Below, one piece after another: positions 8,804 through 17,514 of a stretch of 64,000 bases of DNA. Within the stretch, counting starts at the first letter, position 1; every line of letters starts with the position of its first letter. The notes beneath the pieces were generated by a model. That model was not told the origin of the DNA. It saw nothing but the letters and a program-made list of their open reading frames with translations, and did not search any database. Position numbers and translations under genes: made by a program. Source of the stretch: Flavobacteriales bacterium (GTDB lineage Bacteria > Bacteroidota > Bacteroidia > CAIKAF01). The DNA is taken from NCBI GenBank assembly GCA_025451235.1, contig JANWKT010000016.1:29805-93804 (forward strand). Direction: 5' to 3'.

Positions 8804-10672
8804 TTATTCCTTGATCAATTTTTTTCTGATCGCAAAATTGCCCACATGAACATCTACCGTATAAACGCCATTGGCTAATTGGCTAATATCGAACTGATGG
8901 TTGAGTTGACCACCGCTTACCTCAAAATATTTTTGATATACGGTTTGACCAACCATATTAATGATGGATACAGTTACCTGGTCTCCTTGAACATCCTGCA
9001 GATCGAGTGTAAAGCTATTCGAAGCTGGGTTGGGATACAAAGAAAGTTGAGAGATCACATTTTCATCCTCAAGACCGAAGGTGGCCAGTGTATATACAGC
9101 AGTATCCGTACAGTTATTGATCGTATTAATGATCAATCTGAAATCTCCATTACCTGTAGGAGAATAAAAGTTTTGTACACCGGCGGGTGCAGAAATATTT
9201 ACCCAGGTACTTCCGTTCCAGAATTGCCATTGGTAAAAATAACCGGCTCCAGTAACAGATGATTGAAGTTGCCCCTGGCCTGAATTTAAAGTGATAGCAA
9301 ATGAGCCTGGTATTGCCGGATAAAAAGTTAAGAGCGTATCAGGCATCATCGAGAAGCAACCGGTTAAAGGATCAATTAATTTAACTGAATAGGATCCAGG
9401 AACCATTGCCCAATATTGGTTGGTGTTACCAGCCAAAGCAGTGGTATCATTTAAAAACCATTCGTAGCTATAACCTGGTAGGGTGGTAAGTAAAATAGAA
9501 TCACCAGAGCATACTGCTGTAGCAGAAGCTACCAATGGAGTAACAGGTGGCAATGGATTTACCACAATTGTATCCGTACCGGTAATGGTGAGTACCACTT
9601 TCTCAATTTTATATTCGATCAACAAACCACCTGAAGTTACAGTTTGAGTTGTAACGCCATAACTATTTACCGGTGGTAAAGTGAAATTAACCGTTCCACA
9701 TCCATCATCCCCCCCTTCAAGGCCCGAATCTTCATCTGTAAAGCTGGCTGAAAATGTCCAGTTAGAAGGATTGATGGGAAGGTTCATATTCCAGGTACAA
9801 GGTGAACCTGGTGTAGGTAGATGGTCTGAAATTTCAGCCCCGTTATAAATAACGGTTGAAGATGAATTGCTAACCACCATGGAATAATCCGGATCAGAAA
9901 ATGTATCGGTGCAAGGGCCTGTTAAAACAGAAACCTGTTTTAAAACAAAACCAAATGTATCCACAATCAATGTATATGTTACCGGATAGTTACCCGCTGT
10001 ATTATACAGGATGGGTGAAGGATTCTCCACATTCGATTGGTTACCGTTTCCAAAATCCCAGGAGTAAATAAATCCACCATAATGCGCAGCATTCGGGGAA
10101 ACGTAGCCACCGCTTGAATTGTTATTTGTATAGCTTACAATCAAGGGCTCACAACCTAAAGGTGGAGTTAAAGTAAATCCTGCATTCGAAGAGCTTCCTG
10201 GTAACAATACCATCTGCATATAAAAGTTCTGCTGCCCCTGTTGATTACCGAATATCCCGGCATCTACAGTAGCGGTTACAGTAACAGTTATATTATATAC
10301 ACCAGGTGTTCCTATCGGAGTTCCACATAATTTTACGCAGCCATGTCCTCCATTCCCATTCAAAATATAGGTATTGCTGGGTTGATCAGCAGTCCAGTTA
10401 ATTCCAAAAGGCAATCCGGCCACTGCATCAATATGTACCTCCAGCAAATCCACCATTCCAAGTGGAGGAGCATCTACCTGGGGAGGCAAATAAAAGGTTA
10501 CATCTTCATTATAAGCTACTGCAACCGTAGCGGCAGGAACAGAATCAGGACATAAGCCACCTGTTGGAGGAAGGCAGGATGAATTGATTATGCAGCCCGG
10601 GCATTGCGAAAATAGCTGGGTAGCAGAAGCAAAAACTAATACGAGAAATAATACCTGGGTACATTTTTTCAT
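8804..10672 (-). CDS. PKD-domain T9SS cargo protein
   Basis: A 622-residue exported protein. The signal peptide is MKKCTQVLFLVLVFASATQLFSQ. Residues ~55-155 resemble a putative Ig-like domain (GVYNITVTVTATVD). Residues ~165-250 are a PKD domain: CEPLIVSYTN, YSWDFGNGNQSNVENPSP, YNTAGNYPVTYTL. Residues ~375-535 contain further Ig-like, SprB-type adhesin repeats (CSGDSILLTTLPGYSYEWF). The last ~80 residues are a type A T9SS signal, LSLYPNPASNSFTLDL to NGVYTVDV and KKLIKE. It is probably a surface adhesin; the ligand is unknown. Confidence 0.88.
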   Translation of the reverse strand: MKKCTQVLFLVLVFASATQLFSQCPGCIINSSCLPPTGGLCPDSVPAATVAVAYNEDVTFYLPPQVDAPPLGMVDLLEVHIDAVAGLPFGINWTADQPSNTYILNGNGGHGCVKLCGTPIGTPGVYNITVTVTATVDAGIFGNQQGQQNFYMQMVLLPGSSSNAGFTLTPPLGCEPLIVSYTNNNSSGGYVSPNAAHYGGFIYSWDFGNGNQSNVENPSPILYNTAGNYPVTYTLIVDTFGFVLKQVSVLTGPCTDTFSDPDYSMVVSNSSSTVIYNGAEISDHLPTPGSPCTWNMNLPINPSNWTFSASFTDEDSGLEGGDDGCGTVNFTLPPVNSYGVTTQTVTSGGLLIEYKIEKVVLTITGTDTIVVNPLPPVTPLVASATAVCSGDSILLTTLPGYSYEWFLNDTTALAGNTNQYWAMVPGSYSVKLIDPLTGCFSMMPDTLLTFYPAIPGSFAITLNSGQGQLQSSVTGAGYFYQWQFWNGSTWVNISAPAGVQNFYSPTGNGDFRLIINTINNCTDTAVYTLATFGLEDENVISQLSLYPNPASNSFTLDLQDVQGDQVTVSIINMVGQTVYQKYFEVSGGQLNHQFDISQLANGVYTVDVHVGNFAIRKKLIKE

Positions 10673-10787
10673 AGGAAATACTTTTACTTAGGGCAGTGAA
10701 ATTACGTTAAATTGGCTTAGCCTCCAAATAAAAATGGACACACGACATACCGTTTAATCTTGTAAATGGCTGATAACCAGGATCGGT

Positions 10788-12212
10788 TTACTTAACGTAT
10801 TGTTCGGCCTTTTTTAAGAGCCATGAGATACTTGCTACCTGTTTTGTTTCATTGATCTCTTCCACCAATTTTTCAGCCGCCTTGGTATCTCCTTGCTTGA
10901 TCCTCATCAATCTTTTGGCAAATTTCACAAAGTTCAAACAAATATTCTTTTGATATGCAGAGATCAATTCATTGCGACGGAGATACACATAGAATGAATC
11001 GATCAGAGAATAAAATGCATCGGCATCATCCAGCTCAAAATATGTTTTAAGCAATAATATTTTTGAGTCCAATACATAATATACATCCATGTATTCAACA
11101 TTACTTAATAGCCGCAAGGTTTTTTTGTACTCTTCTTTGAAAAAATGAAGCCAGGCCAGGTTATAAGTAAATGCATTTTCCTTATACTTCGGGGCCAGTT
11201 TTTCTTTATAGGTATAAATAAAATTCTCCGTCCAATCGAATTCTTCCAGCCTTAATCCTACCGTCACAATATTTTTAAAAGTAGAAGGAATAATATACCC
11301 GTTTTCATAGATCATTTCTTTCTCGATCAGTTTGTTGGTGAGCTTAAAATATTCCTTTAGATATTTGTTTTCGTGGTCACCCTGGTTGATCTTTTTGGTA
11401 CAATAATTTTGTGCAAGGAAATAAAGATCCCTCATTTCTTCCTTACTGAAGAATTTTTCATTCTTGTCTAATAATTCGAGTAATTTATGATAATGTGCCT
11501 CTTCTGATTCATCTATCAGTGTTCGTAATACATAATAATACACAATGATGGCCGGATAATCTTCGTATCCAACAGTTTCTATATGAGATAGGATCTCTTT
11601 TAGGAATTTTGTTTGATAGTTAGAATTCAGAAAGTTCTGCCGGGTATACATCTCACAGTAGAATTTTAACTTTTTCGACAGGTAATAGCTATCCAGGTTA
11701 TCGGCTACTTGTTGTAAAACCTCATCTAAGGACTTATCTCTTTTAACGGATGAATAGTTGAACAATATTTCTTCGGCCAGGTATTTATTGAAGTAATAAT
11801 CGGAGTCTTTTGTAGATACTTCCAATGCTTTGTTCGTTTCATCGAATGTTTGGTTAAAGTACTTTTCAATATCGTTTGCTTTATAAAACTCAAGAAGGAG
11901 CAGTTTCTCCTTGGTTTTATCCTTTTCCAATTCCTTTGAAATGATATATTTTTCGAGCAATTTGCCCAGATCCGAAAAAGCATACCTCAATTTGCTTTCA
12001 TCAAAATCTTTTGTGTTGAACAACTTATGGTATATCTTCTCCCTATCCACTCCAGCCCCCTCATAATCAGGATGTTCCTTTTTTAGGATCCCAAAGAGCT
12101 TTACCAGCACTTCATTCTTATTGTAATATGGGGAAGAGACGAACTTATCGAATTCCTTCATGTCCTGGCCAGTAAAGGCCTTCAGAATCATTACAGGTTT
12201 GCTTTTATGCAT
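10788..12212 (-). CDS. Conserved protein of unknown function (474 aa)
   Basis: No signal peptide or membrane span is visible. The protein is highly charged and almost entirely helical by composition (EYFKLTNKLIEKEM, FYSLIDSFYVYLRRN), suggesting a TPR-like or other alpha-solenoid scaffold. The N-terminal motif FDKFVSSPYYNKNEVLVKLF is one I associate with an uncharacterised Bacteroidota family. It is a single transcription unit in the minus direction, with 115 bp to the next gene downstream. Function is not assigned. Confidence 0.8.
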   Translation of the reverse strand: MHKSKPVMILKAFTGQDMKEFDKFVSSPYYNKNEVLVKLFGILKKEHPDYEGAGVDREKIYHKLFNTKDFDESKLRYAFSDLGKLLEKYIISKELEKDKTKEKLLLLEFYKANDIEKYFNQTFDETNKALEVSTKDSDYYFNKYLAEEILFNYSSVKRDKSLDEVLQQVADNLDSYYLSKKLKFYCEMYTRQNFLNSNYQTKFLKEILSHIETVGYEDYPAIIVYYYVLRTLIDESEEAHYHKLLELLDKNEKFFSKEEMRDLYFLAQNYCTKKINQGDHENKYLKEYFKLTNKLIEKEMIYENGYIIPSTFKNIVTVGLRLEEFDWTENFIYTYKEKLAPKYKENAFTYNLAWLHFFKEEYKKTLRLLSNVEYMDVYYVLDSKILLLKTYFELDDADAFYSLIDSFYVYLRRNELISAYQKNICLNFVKFAKRLMRIKQGDTKAAEKLVEEINETKQVASISWLLKKAEQYVK

Positions 12213-12461
12213 AAGTTCCGGTTATAAAGATTAAATGATATTTATAAAAGTATAGTTATTATACGATAAACAAAATATAAGTTTTCGCGACAAATTCGAG
12301 AAATGGCATTAATTCTATTGGCTGATTATCAATACTATAAGTATTTTTTTAAGCTATTTTAACAGCGATTTATAGGGGCTAAATTTCCGACAAAACTTTT
12401 TTTTTGTCCCACCGTTAAATAGAAATAACTTCCTATATTGCATGTACAAAATATTTACCAT

Positions 12462-13226
12462 ATGAAAAAAATGTATCAATTGGGTCTTATTGCTGCGCTG
12501 GTTGCGCTGCTCCCCGCAGGAATGCTATTTGCAGGAAACGGTAATGGAGAGGGTGAAGGTAAGAAGAATTCCGTAAGTATGACGAAAACTTCCGGAACAG
12601 CTCAATCTGTAACATTTACAGTATACACCCCGGAGATGGTTGCTATCGAAAGTATCGATATTCTTCCAAGGGATCCTTCGGCTTCCATTAAAGAAATCAA
12701 TCCTGTTCTGGGTGGATTTGAAGTGGTGGTTGATTTTGTTCCCGTAACCAATTATGATGCAAACCCCAATAATGATGATGTTATTATATTTGATATTGTA
12801 GGGGTAGATAATATTACCGGGGTAGATGGATCCAACAACAATGATGGTACCCATATTCAAACCAATATTTCTGAAGCGCAGGAAGGTATAACCAGTTCAA
12901 ATGGAAATAATGGGCAAGGCAATGGAATTGGTTGTATCAATCCAAGTGCCAGCACCAACCTAACTCCAGCCTTTTCTTCAACCCGTACTGATATCAATAT
13001 CTTCCCAAACCCAGTGGTTGATGAGACCAATGTTGTAACAGTGGGTGAGATTCTTGGAAAAACCATTAATATAATGGACCTCACCGGTAAAATGGTTTTA
13101 TCGCTAGCCATTCCTAACAGCCGTTCAACTGTATTAAATCTTTCCCAGTTGAATCCGGGTCTGTATATCTTGAATTATGAGACCGAGGATGGAAAAGTGA
13201 TCTCAAAAAGGATCCAAAAGATCTAA
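12462..13226 (+). CDS. Short T9SS cargo protein, Gly/Asn-rich
   Basis: A 254-residue exported protein with signal peptide MKKMYQLGLIAALVALLPAG and cleavage near FAGNG. The mature N-terminus is Gly/Asn/Glu-rich (GNGNGEGEGKKNS), followed by a beta-rich region of ~110 residues and an acidic Asn/Asp-rich stretch. The C-terminus is a type A sorting domain: INIFPNPVVDETNV, INIMDLTGKMV, LNPGLYILNY, ISKRIQKI. A TTG in frame at 12438 would add eight residues ahead of the signal peptide and is rejected. No known catalytic domain is visible. It ends in a terminator and stands alone ahead of the three bicistrons. Confidence 0.85.
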   Translation: MKKMYQLGLIAALVALLPAGMLFAGNGNGEGEGKKNSVSMTKTSGTAQSVTFTVYTPEMVAIESIDILPRDPSASIKEINPVLGGFEVVVDFVPVTNYDANPNNDDVIIFDIVGVDNITGVDGSNNNDGTHIQTNISEAQEGITSSNGNNGQGNGIGCINPSASTNLTPAFSSTRTDINIFPNPVVDETNVVTVGEILGKTINIMDLTGKMVLSLAIPNSRSTVLNLSQLNPGLYILNYETEDGKVISKRIQKI

Positions 13227-13245
13227 ATAAAATTAAAATATTATT

Positions 13246-13281
13246 AAAAGCCCTGTCCCTCACCGGTTAGGGCTTTTGTTT
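13246..13281 (+). terminator. Intrinsic terminator after the 12462 gene
   Basis: Stem AAAAGCCCT (13246-13254) with AGGGCTTTT (13269-13277), followed by GTTTT. It is 20 bp past the stop codon. Confidence 0.85.
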
Positions 13282-13295
13282 TGGGGGCTGTTTTA

Positions 13296-13327
13296 TCGTT
13301 CACTCATTTTTTAACCTCGTTCACTCA
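13296..13327. repeat. Direct repeat TCGTTCACTCA x2, 21-bp period
   Basis: TCGTTCACTCA occurs at 13296-13306 and 13317-13327. The start-to-start distance is 21 bp, or two helical turns, which is the geometry of operators bound by tandem regulator subunits, including LytTR proteins. It lies in the 318-bp gap between the terminator of one T9SS gene and the promoter of the first bicistron. The match to the LytTR base consensus is only partial. Confidence 0.45.
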
Positions 13328-13489
13328 GTAAAAAACCGGTCCCTTTAATGCGCTGAACCTGCTGTAAAATGGGCCTGTTCAAGATTAATCGCACTGGCAC
13401 AGCGGATTAGCCCCTGTTTTTAATAAATGTTTAACCTTAAAATGCAACCATGGTGTGAATTACCTCATCTGTAAGTATCAAATGGCTAC

Positions 13490-13519
13490 TTGTAGAACCA
13501 TGAAATATTGTTAAATTTG
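13490..13519 (+). promoter_or_regulatory. Bacteroidota-type promoter of bicistron 1
   Basis: TTG at 13490-13492, a 19-bp spacer, and TAAATTTG at 13512-13519 match the -33/-7 consensus. The start codon is 31 bp beyond the -7 box. Apart from the direct repeat, terminator and this promoter I see nothing in the 13227-13550 gap. Confidence 0.75.
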
Positions 13520-13550
13520 AACATTACTAAACCCGAAAACCGAGTTGATT

Positions 13551-13937
13551 ATGAAATACATCGTTTTTACATTTCTCTTATGCTTGGCAGGTACACAATT
13601 GTATTCTAACAATACAACAGTTCCTACCACTCCTTCCAGTTCAGCTAGCTATTATAGTGAGGCTGATCTTTATAGCTATACGTTTACGATAGCAGGCATA
13701 GATCAATATGGATATAAACCATTTATTGACTTTATTGAATCTACTTTCGGAAAAAGACCTGTTTATAACGAAGCCACCGGTAGATTCAATGATGCTAACG
13801 GGATGTTCCAGATCGTTGATTGTTCAATCAATATCACACAGGCTTCCTTTACTCAAAAAATAAGTGAATTAGGGCTTGAAGTAACCAGCTTTACTACAGT
13901 TGCCAAAGTATCTACCAACCCTTCTGATCATAAATAA
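13551..13937 (+). CDS. Small exported protein, first of three bicistron partners
   Basis: A 128-residue protein with signal peptide MKYIVFTFLLCLAGTQLYSN and a Thr/Ser/Pro-rich linker. A ~75-residue domain follows whose hydrophobic pattern reads strand-helix-strand-strand-helix-strand: YSYTFTIAG, KPFIDFIESTFG, KRPVYNE, GMFQIVDCSIN, SFTQKISELG, LEVTSFTTV. This resembles a ferredoxin-like/HMA-type fold, but the CxxC metal motif is absent. It precedes the T9SS gene at 13952 by 14 bp and shares its promoter. A TTG start at 13545 is rejected because the ATG begins the signal peptide. No function is known. Confidence 0.8.
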   Translation: MKYIVFTFLLCLAGTQLYSNNTTVPTTPSSSASYYSEADLYSYTFTIAGIDQYGYKPFIDFIESTFGKRPVYNEATGRFNDANGMFQIVDCSINITQASFTQKISELGLEVTSFTTVAKVSTNPSDHK

Positions 13938-13951
13938 TAACCTAGCTAACC

Positions 13952-15067
13952 ATGAAAAAATTATTACTACTTACCTCTTTAATGACCTGCTTTTCAATAG
14001 CTGTTCTGCAGGCTCAGACCAACTGTAGCTCGGCCATCCCTGTTTGCAGCGATGCTTCCTTTGCGGGTGGTTCACCAGGTTTTGGTGTACAGGAATTGAA
14101 TGCCAGTAACCGTGGTTGCTTGGTTGCTAATGAGCACCAGTCTACATGGTTTGGATTTTCTCCTCAGTTAACGGGAACCATCCAATTTCTTATTTCTCCT
14201 GCCGCAGGTCCGGCTACTGATTATGACTTCGCGATTTGGGGACCTTTTCCTCCGGGAACCGGTTGCCCAATCACAAGTACACCTACCCGTTGTTCTTATA
14301 GCGACAACACTACGCCAACAGGTTTAACCGCCACTGCACTTGACTTTACCGAAGATTTTACCGGAGACGGGTTCGTGAACCAACTTACCATTGGTGTAGC
14401 ACAAATTGGACAAGTATATTTTTTACTCGTAGATAACTGGACTGGAAATTCCAATCCATTTACCTTGGATTGGACCCTAGCTCCTGTTAATATATTGGAT
14501 TGTACTCCACCCCTACCAGTTGAAATGCTCACTTTTGAAGCATATCCTAATAAAAAAGTAAACGAAATATTCTGGACCACTCAAACAGAAGTAAACAGTG
14601 CTTATTTTATGATTGAAAAATCAAATGATGCTGTTAATTACTCCGAGTTAGGCCGAACAACTGCTGCCGGCAACTCAAATGTGCTGCTGGACTATTCATT
14701 TGTGGATGAATCACCTTACCCTGTTACCTATTATAGGATCAAGCAGGTGGATAAAAATGGACAATCCAAAACGTATGGTCCGATGGTCGTGAACAATGAA
14801 CAAGCAAGTGGATTGGCTGTGGAAAATGTGTATCCTAACCCGGCAAGTGAATCTTTCTTTGTAGATATTTTTGCCAAGGAAGCACTTCCTGTAGACATAT
14901 TTGTTTATGATTCATACGGCCAATTGATCCATACCGAAATGGTTGAAGTAGAAGGGAAAGTGAACCACGAGATCAAATCATCTACATGGCCCTCAGGTAT
15001 TTATATTATAAAAATGATCAATGATAGCTATGGATTGAACGAAGTGAGAAGAGTAGTGATTAATTAA
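13952..15067 (+). CDS. T9SS cargo protein, large partner of bicistron 1
   Basis: A 371-residue protein with signal peptide KKLLLLTSLMTCFSIAVLQAQ. Residues ~25-180 form a Cys-containing beta domain (CSSAIPVCSDASFAGGSPGF, TWFGFSPQLTGTIQF, YDFAIWGPFPPGTGCP). It is closely matched by residues ~160-320 of the next large partner. Residues ~185-285 are the Fn3-like module starting PLPVEMLTFEAYP. The type A sorting domain runs from VENVYPNPASESFFVDIFAK to GIYIIKMINDS and RRVVIN. The architecture is that of a secreted surface adhesin; no enzymatic domain is seen. Confidence 0.88.
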   Translation: MKKLLLLTSLMTCFSIAVLQAQTNCSSAIPVCSDASFAGGSPGFGVQELNASNRGCLVANEHQSTWFGFSPQLTGTIQFLISPAAGPATDYDFAIWGPFPPGTGCPITSTPTRCSYSDNTTPTGLTATALDFTEDFTGDGFVNQLTIGVAQIGQVYFLLVDNWTGNSNPFTLDWTLAPVNILDCTPPLPVEMLTFEAYPNKKVNEIFWTTQTEVNSAYFMIEKSNDAVNYSELGRTTAAGNSNVLLDYSFVDESPYPVTYYRIKQVDKNGQSKTYGPMVVNNEQASGLAVENVYPNPASESFFVDIFAKEALPVDIFVYDSYGQLIHTEMVEVEGKVNHEIKSSTWPSGIYIIKMINDSYGLNEVRRVVIN

Positions 15068-15087
15068 TAAAATATTAAAATCTTATT

Positions 15088-15118
15088 AAAAAGGCCTCCA
15101 ATATGGGGGCCTTTTTTT
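15088..15118 (+). terminator. Intrinsic terminator after bicistron 1
   Basis: Hairpin AAAAAGGCCTCC / GGGGGCCTTTTT with loop AATAT and a T7 tail, starting 20 bp after the stop codon. A-tracts on both sides allow bidirectional use. Confidence 0.88.
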
Positions 15119-15207
15119 GTTGGTCCCTGTTTATCCATTGATATGAAATCATTAGGTGTTCTTCGTCTAATCAGTTTAGCCATTCCTCCTGGTTTGTTAC
15201 TTCATCT

Positions 15208-15219
15208 GGACATATGTCC
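15208..15219. promoter_or_regulatory. Perfect palindrome upstream of bicistron 2
   Basis: GGACATATGTCC is a perfect 12-bp palindrome whose centre lies about 40 bp before the -7 box at 15254. The position suits a dimeric regulator, but there is no second copy near the other two bicistrons. Confidence 0.35.
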
Positions 15220-15253
15220 TGTATCCGGATTAACCAGAAGGGCCAAAAAATAT

Positions 15254-15261
15254 TATATTTG
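15254..15261 (+). promoter_or_regulatory. -7 box of bicistron 2
   Basis: TATATTTG matches TAnnTTTG exactly, 45 bp before the ATG. A good -33 TTG is not visible at the expected distance; TTA at 15230-15232 is the nearest candidate. Confidence 0.5.
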
Positions 15262-15306
15262 GCTGCAGTAAATTGAATATTTTCAGATCCCATTAAAAGA
15301 AACATT

Positions 15307-15648
15307 ATGAAAAGAACATTACTCTTTCTCTTCTTAGTAGTGAGTAGCTACCTTGGTATTAAGGCACAAAATGCCAATTTTAGCAGTTATCTCATTTATT
15401 GCGAAGAGATCAAAACAGAAACTTCTTCCAATACTTTAAGAAGTTATTTACTCGAAAATTTTCCTGAAAAGATCTCCCAATACACCGCCAATCTTAGTGA
15501 TCAAACAGCGGTGGTTGTTACGATTGTTCAGCCTATAGATATTCTCCAACTTTATCGTCAAAATGGTTATGAGGCTGTTCTGCTTGAGAATGGTAAAAGA
15601 TATTTCTTAAACATACCAGGCGACCAATTAGTAACGATCAAAGAATAA
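15307..15648 (+). CDS. Small exported protein, second bicistron partner
   Basis: A 113-residue protein with signal peptide MKRTLLFLFLVVSSYLGIKAQ. The remainder follows the same strand-helix-strand-strand-helix-strand order as the other two small partners: SYLIYCEE, NTLRSYLLENFP, ISQYTANLS, AVVVTIVQP, DILQLYRQNG, YEAVLLENG, with a final strand KRYFLNI. Primary sequence similarity to the other two is low. The next gene starts 20 bp downstream. No function is known. Confidence 0.8.
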   Translation: MKRTLLFLFLVVSSYLGIKAQNANFSSYLIYCEEIKTETSSNTLRSYLLENFPEKISQYTANLSDQTAVVVTIVQPIDILQLYRQNGYEAVLLENGKRYFLNIPGDQLVTIKE

Positions 15649-15668
15649 CGACAAAATCGCTCTATCCC

Positions 15669-17192
15669 ATGAAAAAAATATTTCTCATACTTGCATTGGT
15701 TTATTCTACAGGAATAGGATTTGGCCAAACCGATAATCCATGTGGAGCTACTGTATTAACGGTAGCCGCCACCTGCACATATGCTGCCGGGAACTTTCCG
15801 GCCTCCTTAACGGCTACCGCTGGAGTGCCAGCACCTACCTGTTCAAGCTATCCAGCCGGAAGTGATGATTCGTGGTATCAGTTTACTGTCCCGGCTTCAG
15901 GAGCGGTAACCATTGATCTAAATACTGGAACGCTTACTGATATGGGTATGGCCTGGTACTCGGGCGCCTGCGGTGCGCTTACTCAGATTGCCTGCGATGA
16001 TGACAGCAGCCCTAATGGGTTAATGCCAATGATATCTATGGGTTCGCTTACACCCGGTGCAACTATTTGGGTAAGATTATGGGAATATGGCGGAAATGCC
16101 AATGGAAATTTTACTATTTGTGCTTATGATCCCAGCGATCCTTCGCAGGATTGTGCAGGAGCAATTCCGGTCTGCAATGATGCCACCTTTGCCGGTAATT
16201 CGGGAGGATTTTTAAATCAGGAATTATCAGGCCCACAACAAGGTTGTTTAACAGGTGAAGAAAATCAAACCACTTGGTTTGGGTTTTCTCCTCAGCTTAC
16301 GGGTACCATTCAATTAACCATTACACCAACCGCCGGAGCAATTGACTATGATTTTGCGATTTGGGGTCCTTTTCCTGCGGGAACAGGTTGTCCGATCACC
16401 AGCACACCTACCAGATGCTCATTTGCTGCAGCCACTGGTCCAACTGGATTGCAAACCGGAGCTGGAGATCAAACGGAAGGTGCCGGAGGAGATAGATGGG
16501 TAGATCCTCTTGTGATTGGCGTGGGTCAGATAGGAATGGTTTATTATCTGGTTGTAGATAATTTTACCGCTAACACTACTCCATTTACATTAGATTGGAC
16601 ACTTTCTACTCCTGGTATGTTGGATTGTACTCCTCCTTTGCCTGTTGAATTAGTGAATTTTGAGGCATACCCCGATCATAAAATCAATCATGTTCATTGG
16701 ATCACCCAAGTGGAGATCAATAGTGATTATTTTATTGTTGAACGGTCGAGCGATGGAATCAATTATGAAGAATTCGGCCGGGTGAAGGCTGGTGGAAACT
16801 CAAATATTTTATTGGAATATGCTTATACCGATACCGACCCATTTCCAACCACTTATTATCAACTCAGGCAGGTTGATTTGAATGGAGCATTTAAAAATTA
16901 TGGCCCGATCGTTATTAATAATGAAGAAGCTCAAGGGATTTCATTACGTAATATCTATCCAAATCCAGCTGATCATTCTTTCTACCTAGATATGTATTCA
17001 AAAGATCCTATTCCGGCCGACGTATTCGTTTATGATTCCTATGGCAAAATGGTATACTCAAAACTCATTGGAATAAATGGGATGACCACCTACGAAATTC
17101 CATGTTCACAATGGGCCTCTGGCATCTATGTGGTAAAAGTGATCAACGAAGCAGTGGGACTCAATCAGGTAAGAAGAGTAGTGATCAACTAA
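15669..17192 (+). CDS. T9SS cargo protein, large partner of bicistron 2
   Basis: A 507-residue protein with signal peptide KKIFLILALVYSTGIGFGQ. Residues ~22-155 are a PPC-like domain (DDSWYQFTVPASGAVTIDL, WYSGACGALTQIACDDD, PGATIWVRLWEYGGNANG), related to the visible N-terminus of the 1-1440 protein. Residues ~160-320 repeat the Cys-rich beta domain of the previous large partner (CAGAIPVCNDATFAG, TWFGFSPQLTGTIQL, YDFAIWGPFPAGTGCP). Then come the Fn3-like module (PLPVELVNFEAYP) and a type A sorting domain (LRNIYPNPADHSFYLDM to GIYVVKVINEA, RRVVIN). Confidence 0.88.
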   Translation: MKKIFLILALVYSTGIGFGQTDNPCGATVLTVAATCTYAAGNFPASLTATAGVPAPTCSSYPAGSDDSWYQFTVPASGAVTIDLNTGTLTDMGMAWYSGACGALTQIACDDDSSPNGLMPMISMGSLTPGATIWVRLWEYGGNANGNFTICAYDPSDPSQDCAGAIPVCNDATFAGNSGGFLNQELSGPQQGCLTGEENQTTWFGFSPQLTGTIQLTITPTAGAIDYDFAIWGPFPAGTGCPITSTPTRCSFAAATGPTGLQTGAGDQTEGAGGDRWVDPLVIGVGQIGMVYYLVVDNFTANTTPFTLDWTLSTPGMLDCTPPLPVELVNFEAYPDHKINHVHWITQVEINSDYFIVERSSDGINYEEFGRVKAGGNSNILLEYAYTDTDPFPTTYYQLRQVDLNGAFKNYGPIVINNEEAQGISLRNIYPNPADHSFYLDMYSKDPIPADVFVYDSYGKMVYSKLIGINGMTTYEIPCSQWASGIYVVKVINEAVGLNQVRRVVIN

Positions 17193-17214
17193 AAATAATG
17201 GCCTAATCATCATA

Positions 17215-17245
17215 AAAGCCCTTCCGTCCGTAAGGGCTTTTTTTG
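17215..17245 (+). terminator. Intrinsic terminator after bicistron 2
   Basis: Stem AAAGCCCTT (17215-17223) with AAGGGCTTT (17232-17240), 8-base loop, followed by a long T tract. Confidence 0.9.
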
Positions 17246-17281
17246 TTTTTTTTTGTCAGCTAATCCTGTCTTGCGCTCTAG

Positions 17282-17379
17282 TGCCGTCAATGACCTGCAC
17301 AGCGATTCTAAGCCCTTACCTGGTGGGCTTTTTGCTACTCGGCAAGGGCAATGCTGCTTGGTGCAGGCCATTGGCGGCA
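17282..17379. repeat. Imperfect 98-bp palindrome
   Basis: The outer arms (17282-17300 and 17361-17379) pair at 17 of 19 positions. Inner arms GCCCTTACC (17312-17320) and GGCAAGGGC (17341-17349) pair nearly perfectly. The element fills much of the 322-bp gap between bicistrons 2 and 3. It has no ORF and resembles a small non-coding interspersed palindrome. Otherwise the gap holds only the terminator and the -7 box. Confidence 0.6.
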
Positions 17380-17466
17380 GCTACTGCTTCAACCAGGACT
17401 GCTTTTAAGAATAATTTAATCCGTAAGATGACACCCTAAAAGGATCTAGATATAGGTCTAAAAACT

Positions 17467-17474
17467 TATATTTG
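17467..17474 (+). promoter_or_regulatory. -7 box of bicistron 3
   Basis: TATATTTG matches TAnnTTTG exactly and lies 40 bp before the ATG at 17515, a placement similar to bicistrons 1 and 2. No clear -33 TTG is seen. Confidence 0.5.
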
Positions 17475-17514
17475 GCATACTTCCAATAAGATACTCATGT
17501 AAACCAATATCATT

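Noticed and set aside
12857..13111. Minus-strand ORF inside the 12462 T9SS gene
   Set aside because: The plus-strand frame has a signal peptide and sorting domain; the antisense frame has neither.
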